A stretch of 64,000 nucleotides of DNA from Steinernema hermaphroditum (taxonomy: Eukaryota; Nematoda; Chromadorea; Rhabditida; Steinernematidae), in the NCBI GenBank assembly GCA_030435675.1, contig CM059621.1, positions 9,672,001 to 9,736,000 on the forward strand. Reading direction: 5' to 3'. The notes under the pieces are model-generated. The model did not search any database, was not told the origin of the DNA, and was given only the letters and a program-made list of their open reading frames with translations. Shown one piece after another: positions 20,756 to 29,882 of this stretch (positions are counted from its first letter, which is position 1; each line of letters opens with the position of its first letter). The position numbers were made by a program, and so were the translations under genes.

Positions 20756-21738
20756 CTAGTAGCTGAAGAAGGTGCGCGTCGTCTGTTGGAAGTCTCCTTG
20801 GGCCGGCGCCATTGTGCTGAATGAAAGCCCGGACTGGCTATCGGCGTAGTACATGTCGCTCCCGTGGGGATACTGTTGCTGCAACAGAAGGAGACTCTGG
20901 GGAATCTGGGGTTCGAACTACTTGTTGGAACGTCTGAGGCATGTAGTTCAGTGGATTGTAGTGGTGGGCGCCGAGCACGCCGAACTCCTTGGCCGCCATC
21001 GTCTCGTCCGCGTCTACTTCGTCCTTCTGTCCGAAGAATACGGTAGTCGTGTCGTATATGGCGGCAAGAAGGGAGAAGAGGATCGAGAGGCAGCCGAGAC
21101 AAGAAAGGAAGAACGAGTAGCCGTAGGACTTCTGAAAGGATACGGTAGCCGGTGAGAGAAGTGCAGTGAACCTCGAAGACGTTGGAGATGCCGATGAGGT
21201 AGCGCGACTCGAGCATCTCGGCGTTGATCATGAAGACGGCGAGACCGATGAAGTAGAGGATGAAACCGAAGGAGAGGATGGTCATGAGGACGATGGTGGC
21301 GGCCTTCCGGGCGAAGAGCTTGAAGTGGGCGAGGAGGGCTGCCACGAGGGCCGCCGTCGTGCAGCCGAGAGTGGAGAGGAGCAGGATGAGCACGGCGTAG
21401 TGCCACCCTGAAGGAGCTGGAGTGAGGGACGGGGGGCGGGACTCACCGAAGAAGTAGGGAGTGCGGAGGAGCTTCTTGCGGCAGTCGCCGATGAGGAAGA
21501 AGCGGCAGATGTCGACCTTCTCGTAGTAGTTGATGAGGTCATCGCTGAAGATATACCAGCACTGCGCGGAGCCGGGACAGTAGAGCCAAAGGCCGCTCTG
21601 CACGTAGCGGTGCGCGTCGAGGTCTTCGGCCACCTGCCAGGCCGGCGTCAGGATGGAGAGAAAAAGCAGCGCGTTGCCGAGGCCGATGGCGCCGCCGACC
21701 GCCAGGAGAGGGAGCGAGAAGGAGCCGAGGCTTAGCAT
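20756..21738 (-). CDS. Claudin/PMP22-like four-span membrane protein A
   Basis: The gene starts at ATG 21738, immediately after TTTCAG (likely trans-splice acceptor), and stops at TAG 20756. Exons join over introns of about 40-45 bp. The first membrane helix is followed by TPAWQVAED, then the claudin signature GLWLYCPGSAQCW (W-GLW-C-C). Three more hydrophobic segments follow: YAVLILLLSTLGCTTAALVA, TIVLMTILSFGFILYFIGLA and SFFLSCLGCLSILFSLLAAI. The cytoplasmic tail is Gln/Tyr-rich and ends TRTFFSY. Claudin-type proteins sit in cell junctions or act as channel-associated subunits. Claudin-like proteins of nematodes have the same layout. A sister gene lies 480 bp upstream, so the pair probably arose by tandem duplication. 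The exact paralogue identity is not known. Confidence 0.8.
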
Positions 21739-22218
21739 CTGAAAGGAACGGTGGCTTTGGAGCGTTGGCACAGCAACCATTCATTTGCATGAGCGCGCGG
21801 CGATCGATGGCGCGACTACCGGTCGTCGAGGCCTCGAGGGTTGAAGGGCGCGCCGCCGAGGGAGGCGGTACCCACGTATGAACAGGTTGTGTTTCATTAG
21901 GGAGGAAGCGGCGACCGGTCGAGAACGCCGCTGGACCGATTCCGAGAGGCGACGAGTACGATCCGCTATCTGTCATTCGAGGCGCACTCGAGCGAAGCCG
22001 ATCAACGTCTAAGTCGCCGCGGCGGCCTCCGAGTAGTAAGCGCGCGGAATTTGGGTCTCGCGTGGCCGCGCGAAGGTCGCGTCGCCGATCGGACTCCCCG
22101 AAGGCAGCTGCCGCCTCCAGATGACCTTGCCGCCAAACTCGCCCCGCTAGCCTCCCCGAAAAGGACCCTTAGATCTCTTCATTCTCTTCTATGTACAAAC
22201 AGGCACAGAATCTCGTCT

Positions 22219-23118
22219 TCACCATCTGTAGGCTGACGACTTCTGCGGAATCTCGGGCAGCTCCCGCATCGCGAACTCTCGCTCCATAGGGTCCATCCGC
22301 ACGAACTCCTGCAAGGAACAAATGAGCCAGGAAAGCGGCCACCTGTTACCGTGGCCCTGTTCGGGAGATAATCGGATTCGGGGCGGTTAGTCCTCCAGTC
22401 GTAGAAGGCAAAGGCGACGGAGAGGGCCAGCGCCAGGACGACGGCCACGGTCCCTACCACGAAGAGGTAGAAGGAGTAGCCGTGCTGCTTCTACAAGGGA
22501 CCTTCTAGAAGGGCTATTCTTCGGGGGACTCACGTCGTAGATGCCACTGACAGAGACCTGGTAGAATCGGTACTCGACCATCGAGGAGAAGACGCCGAAG
22601 ACGGCGATGGCGACGACGAAGGCGACGGCGGCGGCGGCCAGAGCCATCGAATAGACGACGGCACCCTTGAAGCGCATCTGGGGATTCATGGAGAGGCAGA
22701 AGGAGAAGAGGCCGCAGACGGCGACGAGTTGTCCCGCCACGATTAGCCAGAAGAGTCGGTTCTGCCAAGCTGAAAGGGACTATGAGGCGCCGAGGGGTTC
22801 GGGGGTTACGGTGGAAGGGCGGCGTCTGGATGTCGACGAAGTCGGCGTTAAAGTGCGGATTGTAGTTGCGTTCGGTGAAGGAGTAGGTGCAGGTGTGCAT
22901 CCCTGAGGGCCTAAAGGGACGATGAGAGGCCGGAGGCGTCGAGAGACCTACCGGGTGTGGCAGCTCATCCAGAGGCCGTTCTGGATCCATTGCTGGAGCT
23001 CGCGGGCGTAGGTCACCTGCCACGACGGTGTGGCGAGGCCGGCGAAGTTGAGGACGATGCCGAAGACGGCCAGGGCCACCGAGGGGAAGTGGAAAGCAAA
23101 GCGCCCGAAGTCACGCAT
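22219..23118 (-). CDS. Claudin/PMP22-like four-span membrane protein B
   Basis: The gene runs from ATG at 23118 to TGA at 22219. The N-terminus MRDFGRFAFHFPSVALAVFG is the first helix. It is followed by ATPSWQVTYAREL and the claudin motif QNGLWMSCHT, then SGMHTCTYSFTERNYNPHFN. Later helices are FWLIVAGQLVAVCGLFSFCL, YSMALAAAAVAFVVAIAVFG and YSFYLFVVGTVAVVLALALS. The C-terminal tail is short and ends PEIPQKSSAYRW. It has the same topology as the neighbour at 20756-21738 but is diverged in sequence and tail. Introns are about 40 bp. It starts 201 bp after the TAF6 stop on the same strand, so it may share a transcription unit. Confidence 0.8.
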
Positions 23119-23319
23119 AGTCACGGGAGTCTTCCGAAGAGCCGATCGATACGACCGACTATCGGTCGCCGCAGGTGAAGGCCGTGCAGGCCTAGGCGGA
23201 GCCTACCTCACAAGGCGATGCAGCGGCAAACGGGCCCTGCGCGCGCGCAAAGGCGCAAAACAACAACAGTCGCAAGTGAGCGCTTTTATTAAATGAATGA
23301 TATTCGATATTTAAATGAA

Positions 23320-25203
23320 CTACATCATGTTGACCCTGGGCATCTGCTGCTGGTGCTGTGGCCGTCCGTTCGGCTGGCGCGAGGACGGTGCAACACTGGG
23401 CGCCTCGTTCATCAGCTGCCTGAAGAAGGACATCATTTTTGGAGGGAAACGGTCGGCACTTACTTGTAAACGCTCTCCCCGAATGAGGAAAAGACGTTGA
23501 TGCATTCGCTCAGATCCTTGAACAAATGCTTCTGAGTCTTTGCGTAACCGATGAACGTTTTCTACAAACACACAATTCGCACCAGAAGCACAGCGTCCAC
23601 GACTTACGGTGGCCCCACTCAACAATTTGTCGGCGGCGATCCTCTCTGCAGCATTCCTATCAGATTTGTCCTCTTTTACTTTCATGATGTACTGACTTAG
23701 AAAGGTCGCATGCGGCACAACAACTGATCGGAAAGCCTGAAGAAGCGAAGTTACACACTGTAGAACGAAGATACACTTACATCCCATCCGATTTCCTGAA
23801 GAGCGTACATAGAGCCGTACAGAGTTGCACAAGATGGATTGCTCTCTTTCCAAACCTTCCCAAGAACCTGAGTGACCCGTGCACGAACATTGTGAATCTG
23901 ATAATTCCTGAACGCGAACGTTTTCTTGCAGGGCGTAACAGAATGCACCTACCTGCACATCATAGCCAGCAAACGGCTAGAAAACTCACGAAGGGCCCAG
24001 TGATTGTCCGCATCGGGTCTTGAACACAGTTGTCGGCTGAGGATACAAGACAGCATCGCCGGAAGCAGTTCATGTAACTAAAGGACCAGAATACAATATA
24101 GAACAGCAGAGCTTACACATCGGTCGAGGCTGATGGAGTTGTTGAGAGCCAAGCTCTGAATCATTCGCATGAGATAGATCAAGATTGCCAGTTGGTGCTG
24201 CACTATGTTGCATTTCACCTGGAAAATTATCATCAACATGGTTAAGCAGAAGGTCGAGCTTACTCCTTCAGCTATTGCGAGCGAAAATCGCGGCAAGAGC
24301 GCCTTCAGGCCACAGTCAGTTTGCAGACTGTGCAGTGCTTCCTAAAACGGACTTTCTGATAATGATCACACAGGAAACACGCACCGTTCTCTTCGTTTCG
24401 TCGCCTCCCATGATGGCCTCTGTAATTTCTTTGAAGAATATCTGTTGTTCCATGCACAGCGCGTGAGTCGTCGTTGTTTTAATTTGTACTTGCTCAGTTC
24501 TGGGCATGTTCCTACCACTCAAGAGAGGCCCTGAGTAGTCGTTGTTCTCCATCTGCGATGCCAGATCCGTGTCCATCTTCTCCGGCAAGCTTTCTTTAAC
24601 CACCTCAGGCAAGGGATTTTCTGGCACCGACGGCTGATCGCCTTCAATCACCAACCAGTGGGCTGAAAAACGTTTGAAATACAGCTTCAGTAGAAGGTGG
24701 TTTACCTTTTATTGCACTGTCAAGTGGAAGTCGAGGAGGAGCGGCGTTGACCAAAGGACACAAGTCCATCTCCTTCTCATCGCTTATGTAGATGTCTCGG
24801 CCTAACGATCCCGCTAACCTGAACGGGATCGGATCCTTCGACTTGATGCCAAAAATGGGCTGAAAATACGGAAAATTGAACTGATCAGAGTACGGAGTAC
24901 TTACCTGGAAGCCTTTTTCCACAAGAGCATTTTCGAAATCGCTCGTCAGAACCCTCGCTCTGCGGCTGTGAGCAGCGAACTTCCTAGTCTTGATGAGAAG
25001 ATCCTTCAACACAAGAGAAACTGAAGAGGCCACGAGGCTGGAGGCCGGCTCCGATATCTCAGTGACTCCACACGTCTCTCCGACGAACTAAATGGTGACA
25101 ATGTCGTCAGGCGTGCGCTGAATCCACTCACCTTCACAAAGACATTGTCGATGTCCTGACACTGCGAAGTGGACGCATCGGATGTTGAAGGACATGCAGA
25201 CAT
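23320..25203 (-). CDS. TAF6: TFIID subunit TAF6 (histone-fold and HEAT-type)
   Basis: The gene starts at ATG 25203, 14 bases after a TTTCTTGCAG acceptor, and stops at 23320. The histone fold spans [40 protein letters not shown] and [16 protein letters not shown]. The TAF6 linker follows: [35 protein letters not shown] and [17 protein letters not shown], all diagnostic. Later exons encode the helical HEAT-type C-terminal domain. The protein ends with a short Gln/Pro-rich tail ([12 protein letters not shown]). TAF6 pairs with TAF9 in TFIID and helps form the TFIID core in the nucleus. Ten or so short introns interrupt it. SPCS2 is 331 bp upstream on the same strand. Exon joins in the C-terminal half are approximate. 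Confidence 0.9.
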
Positions 25204-25533
25204 CACAACTCTGCAAGAAACTCCGCAAGTGATTATCTTCGATTTAAATGCGTGAACGGCGGAAAACGCATTGCTGTCACAAATGCAATGTTTCCGTGCT
25301 GCTACAGATGACTTCAAAGAAGAAATCTGCTTTGGAGCACACTTCGAGTTAGGACTCGCCGGAAAGTTCTACTTCCCGCTGACTTTCCCAGCCCGTGGTC
25401 ACACACGCAACTTTGGTGAAAGAACGAAGGGTGGAAACCCGAATGCAAGAACCACATCACATCTCCGCTTCTTATATTTTCCCACACTAAGAACAAAATA
25501 AGTTAATTTGATATTATATAGGAAAAGCTGCGT

Positions 25534-26178
25534 TCAGTCTTCTTTCGAAAGCGAGTTGTACACGTTGGCGATTTCTGCCTTCAGCTGACTGTGGACGACC
25601 TCGCCATCCTCGTTAATGTAGTTTCCGACGGAGCGAATAACCTTGGTGGTGCCAGAACGGGTACCTTGAGTATACTCCGCTTGCAAAGTGTAGGTATCAT
25701 CGTACCTACAAAGAAAAACTAGAATTCAGCGGGCGACAACAAGTGAATCACTCACCGCTGCATCTCCGACGACCAAGTCCACTTCCGTACTTCTCCTGCG
25801 CACTTCTCGTCAGCCTGGTAGAATATATTCTTCTCGACGTACCACTGGTAGAGCTGCAGGATGCCCATCATAATGAAGTAGGAGACTGAGCAAATGGCCA
25901 AAACCACCCTGGACTGGGGATATGGGAAGTAGAAGTCATAGTAGAGAGCGTATCCAGCGAACACGATCGAAATGAGTGAGATGAAGAGGCGACCATCCAC
26001 CAAACGGTGCTTCTCGGTGAACGGATACGCTTCATTGATAATCTGAACGGAATAGATAGATAGAAAAGAGAACGAAACGAGATTCGAGTACCTTCTTCAC
26101 TGCATCATCTAATGTATTACGAACAGTAACGCCGTCCCACTTGTTGATTTTCACCGGTTCTGTCGGAATCGTGGTCAT
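25534..26178 (-). CDS. SPCS2: Signal peptidase complex subunit 2 (SPC25)
   Basis: The gene runs from ATG at 26178 ([16 protein letters not shown]) to TGA at 25534 in three exons. The conserved N-terminal region is followed by [10 protein letters not shown] and two membrane segments, [20 protein letters not shown] and [20 protein letters not shown]. The C-terminal luminal or cytosolic domain has YFIM...[11 protein letters not shown] and [18 protein letters not shown]. It ends [10 protein letters not shown]. This is the SPC25/SPCS2 fold, a subunit of the endoplasmic reticulum signal peptidase complex that trims signal peptides from secreted proteins. The residues and topology match well and nothing is missing. 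It is divergent from the UIF-like gene at 27163, with about 980 bp between. Confidence 0.9.
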
Positions 26179-27162
26179 TCTCTCTCTGGAACAAAAGTTA
26201 TACGCCATACAAACGAGGTTCGAGTACATCCAGAACGCGTGAAATAAGTGAGCATTGCAATTCTCTTAAATGTAAGATTGACTCAAAAGTCATATCTGAG
26301 GAAAACGGGGGGTGATGATGGAGGTTGTCCGCCCAGAAGCGACGCCTTCATTTCTTGAGTCTTCGTTGGCATCACATTTCCAAATATAGACACGCCACGT
26401 TACTAAAGCAAAGATGACCACAGGGCTGCACGCATGGAACCACAGAAACACGGCTGATGGAAGCGCGAAATGCCGGAAGATCTGTTTCCAAGTCCGAGCT
26501 GGAAGTCCACGTCTGCTTTCCGCCGCACGAAGCTGTTGTGGCACTGTGTCCCGCCACGAGTACCTTGCGTCTAGTTGGCAACGTCCCCGCGACGTCTCTG
26601 GCTGCGCATTGTTCTCCGCGCCACTTTGTTTGTCAACGGCCCGAGAAATATTCCCTTTCGTTCGTCCTTCACTTTCCGTGCGTTTTCCCCCTCAGACCGC
26701 CATGAAATTAGCAGCCGGACGGACAGTATCCCGATCACTTCGATCTCCAATTGGCCCGTCGGTCGTCAGCACTCGCGCCACGTTGTGGACGGTCCTGTTT
26801 TCGAAATTGGTTTTTTGTTTGCTGTGATCACTCCTTTTCGACGTTAAGTGTGTTGTAGCGTTCGTATAGCAACGTAGCGCGAAAAGCATCCTGTGATATA
26901 AGCAGCGAACGAAGTCACAGCCAGGATGGCCATCGGCACTGGTCAGAATGACCTCCGTTGTAGCAATCGATAGCCGATCGATAGGGCTACAGTGAGGACG
27001 GCGACTTGCGGGCTGGGATGACCCCTCCTCAGTGCGACAGTTACACTGAACGGAGATGGACGGGTTTACGCGATACTGTGGTCTGCAGGTTCACAAGGAG
27101 GCAGACTAGGATCGACAACCATTTCGACTATTGATTTCGTGTAGCATTTCAGTAAAGCAATC
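26179..27162. other. Divergent intergenic region
   Basis: It lies between two divergent gene starts. It carries no convincing reading frame. The 5' half has pyrimidine-rich stretches and the 3' half is mixed. It probably holds both promoters, but no element was identified with certainty. Confidence 0.4.
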
Positions 27163-28321
27163 ATGGACATCAACAGCAAAATCAACATGTCCTTGGGTGA
27201 GTCACTCCACTTCTGTCCTCCACCTACCGAGTATCTTTGCAGATGAGATCATTAAGCTGAAGCGTACTCATAATAAGGCCGAGAAGAAGGGTCCAGCTAC
27301 AAACGTACCCAAAGGCCGTGACAACAAGAAATTCGGAAAGCTCACTGGGAATGCCGCATCACCTCGTAAGGTTTGTATTCGCCTGTCGTTTCGAGTTTTA
27401 ACTGACTGCTACTGCTATAGGGTGTTAACGCCCGTCGTATCCAAAAGAACAAAAACACTAACAACAAATCACCAACGACTGCACGTGCGAAGCCCATGAA
27501 AAAAGGTGCGAAGCCCGTTAATAAGAAGAAGCCTGTCACTGTTAATCTGAACAAAGCCACCACAAAAAAGCTAGTGCAGAATCTGGTCAAGGTAGTTCGA
27601 TTCTATCGTTTTCGGAAGATAATGTTTTTGTTGTTCAGAAAGCTCTGAAAACGACTGGCGTCCGAAAGACCGTCAAGTCAGCGCGAACTCGTCTCACGAC
27701 TCGCAACATGCGGAGGCGTGTAACGGCGCCTGCGGCAGCTCCGGCTCGCAATGCAGCGGTGGCCTCGCGCCTTTCTCGAGTCAGCAATAAGTCCCGCGTC
27801 ATCCGTCGTCCTATGCATGTGGTAAACCAGAGATCACCTCGTACCGTCGTTGTTCGTGGCCGAGGAACTCCCCGCTTCCGTCAGCCCATTCAGGCTGTTC
27901 AGCAACGTGCACTGTAAGCTCGACTCCTTTTTATAAGTGGTTAATGTTTTGGATTTAGACGTGTAGTCGAGCGTCGTCGTGCTCCTGTTGTCATTCGCCG
28001 CGAACGGATTGTTGCCCCAGTGCCGACTTATCGCTACCTTGACAGAGTGCCACAAGAATCTGTCATTGTGCGACGCGTTCCAGTGCAGCGTCAACGTGTA
28101 GTGGAACGCTTCCAAGAGCGACCTGTCCAACGTCGTGTCGTTTACGTTGAACGTCCTCAACCTCAGCGCGTTTTTGTCAGAAATGTTCAGGTAAGGAGGG
28201 ATGCGTAACAAGACTACGATTTTGATGATTTCAGCGTGACGACCGACGTTTCGCCTCCAGCAGCTCGTTCTTGCCGGAAGTCATTGTTCGCCGTGGCCGT
28301 GGATTCGGAGGTCACCGTTAG
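27163..28321 (+). CDS. Arginine-rich nuclear protein with UAP56-binding motif, UIF/ALY-like
   Basis: The ATG at 27163 opens MDINSKINMSLDEIIKLKRT. This matches the N-terminal UAP56-binding motif shared by ALY/REF and UIF (FYTTD1), whose core is MSLDDIIKL. The rest is highly basic: a Lys/Asn region (TARAKPMKKGAKPVNKKKP), then Arg-rich stretches (RRVTAPAAAPARNAAVASRL, VVERRRAPVVIRRER, RPVQRRVVYVERPQPQR), ending VIVRRGRGFGGHR. No RRM is visible, so it fits UIF better than ALY. Such adaptors hand mRNA to UAP56 and the NXF1 export receptor in the nucleus. Introns fall at about 27197-27242, 27371-27420, 27592-27638, 27912-27959 and near 28190-28234. The motif is strong; orthology to FYTTD1 is inferred from layout only. 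Confidence 0.65.
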
Positions 28322-28656
28322 AATGGAAAAGATTTCGCATAACTCTCTCCATTATTTTGCCAATAATCCGAAGTGTACATAGTCCGCATTGTTTCGTTAC
28401 ATAAAATTTGTTTGAACAGGTCTCTTCTACGCTGTCAAGGGGAGGAGTGAGTGGGCGATTGAGTCACTTATTGAGTCTTCTACTGAATGTAAATGAGCTT
28501 GTTGGCTGTTTAATATTTCACTCCCTGATTCGGTTAGTCCTGCGCAGCTGTCGACTGCTGAACACTCCGGAGGTGACCTTCAACTTAATATTCGATTCCC
28601 TTTTTCACCTGTTTTCGCCTCGGCGTCTCCGGCCGCCCCGAGGAGCGCCACTAGTC

Positions 28657-28980
28657 ATGGCCTCCGTCTACCAGCTCGTCCTCCTTTCGCTCGCCCTCGC
28701 GGCTACTGTAACCGCGCTGCTCTCGGAGCGCCCTTTCGTGCACCAGAAGAAGACGGTGTTTCCCGAGGAGCGCTTCTCGAAGCTCAGCGAGCAGCAGTAC
28801 CAGGCGCTCCTGCAGCACCTCGCCAGCAGGTAGGTCTGGCATCGCTCCCTACAGTACCCCTTCAGACACCATCCGGCCGAGCGGACGGCGGCGTTCGCCC
28901 CGCGTGGCCCCGCGGACTTCACCTTCCGCCGCGCCATCCAAAACATCCTCATGAAGAAGTACCGTAACTTCGTCCTCTGA
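28657..28980 (+). CDS. Small secreted protein, unknown
   Basis: Two exons (28657-28829 and 28866-28980) are separated by a 36-bp GTAGG...TTCAG intron, the shortest seen here. The product starts with a clear signal peptide (MASVYQLVLLSLALAATVTA). The mature part is about 75 residues with charged patches (HQKKTVFPEERFSKLSE, FRRAIQNILMKKYRNFVL) and no cysteines. The dibasic KK and RR sites and small size could suit a peptide precursor, but no repeated peptide or amidation Gly is present. An AATAAA-type signal follows the stop by about 20 bp. The family is not recognised. It is convergent with the esterase-like gene on the other strand, about 900 bp downstream. Confidence 0.6.
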
Positions 28981-28984
28981 ACGG

Positions 28985-29065
28985 TTATGGCGTCTATTGG
29001 CAAATAAAGGGAGTGATCACGAAGCTTTTCTTCTTCTGCCTCGAGGCAACCAGATCGTTTCGATG
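28985..29065. repeat. Direct duplicate of the 3' end at 29849-29925
   Basis: GTCTATTGGCAAATAAAGGG followed by TGATCACGAA and CTTCTTCTGC recurs as GTTTATTGGCAAATAAAGGG, TGATCACGAA and CTTCTTCTGC at 29849-29925. The second copy is the 3' end of the minus-strand esterase-like gene and carries poly(A)-type signals on both strands. The roughly 780 bp between the copies is repetitive. Confidence 0.65.
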
Positions 29066-29219
29066 CCCAATGAGCGTCGAAGCCAAAAGGCTTTGACAAT
29101 CCTGCTCCATAAGCAGTGTACGATCAGTGCACATCTAAACGTCCACTTTTTAGCACCTTCAGAAGCTCTTCGTAGTTCGAGTGGCGATTTGGATTTCTCG
29201 GAAGTACGTCAAGAGACAT

Positions 29220-29810
29220 GTTTACTGCGGTGTGCCGACAAGAGAGCGAAACGAAGAACGCGAATAACGAAGAGAGCGAAACGAAGAGCGCGAAGCGAGA
29301 AGCGCTGTTGTCATATAATCTCTGCAGATATATATGAGCGGGCGAGCATTTTTCATTTATTTTATTCAGTCCTCTATTCATTTTTGCGTATGGCTTAGCA
29401 TATGGCTTTGCGTATGGCGTCGATTTTATGCAAGCCTTGTATTATTGGTGACTTCGGCAAACCCCCGGCTTGGCTTAGGCTCCGGCTTAGGACTATGCCT
29501 AGATATTTGAGGTTGCGGGCGAGCCGCAGGCAAGCCCCGTATTCACTTTTTTGTTTGGCCTAACATGCAGGCTTGGAATAAAGATAGGCAGGCCGCAGCG
29601 ATCGCGATAACGAGAAAATGCACATACACTTTTTACGAGAAAATATATCTCCTCGGCGATCTTTTTTCAATTCGCGCTCTTTGTTTCGCTCTCTTCGTCG
29701 TTCGCTCTTTTCGTCGTTCGCACCCTTCGTTTCGCTCTCTTCGCCCTTCGCGCTCCTCGTTTCGCTCTCTTCGTCATTCGCGCTCTTTTTTCTCTCTCTT
29801 GTCATGTAAT
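29220..29810. repeat. Foldback repeat of GAGAGCGAAACGAAG words with dispersed repeat D copy 3
   Basis: Arms at about 29240-29310 (GAAGAGAGCGAAACGAAGAG) and about 29675-29800 (inverse: CTCTTCGT and GTTTCGCTCT words) face each other. Between them, 29440-29575 is an inverted and shortened copy of dispersed repeat D (CCGGCTTAGGACTATGCCTA). No gene; the charged open frames here are artefacts. Confidence 0.6.
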
Positions 29811-29882
29811 CGTTTACTGCAGCTTCTAGCGTTGTAAGAATACAGCGATTATGGCGTTTATTGGCAAATAAAGGGTAAATGA

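Noticed and set aside
26414..26847. Plus-strand open frames between SPCS2 and the UIF-like gene
   Set aside because: No motif, no splice context, composition not protein-like.
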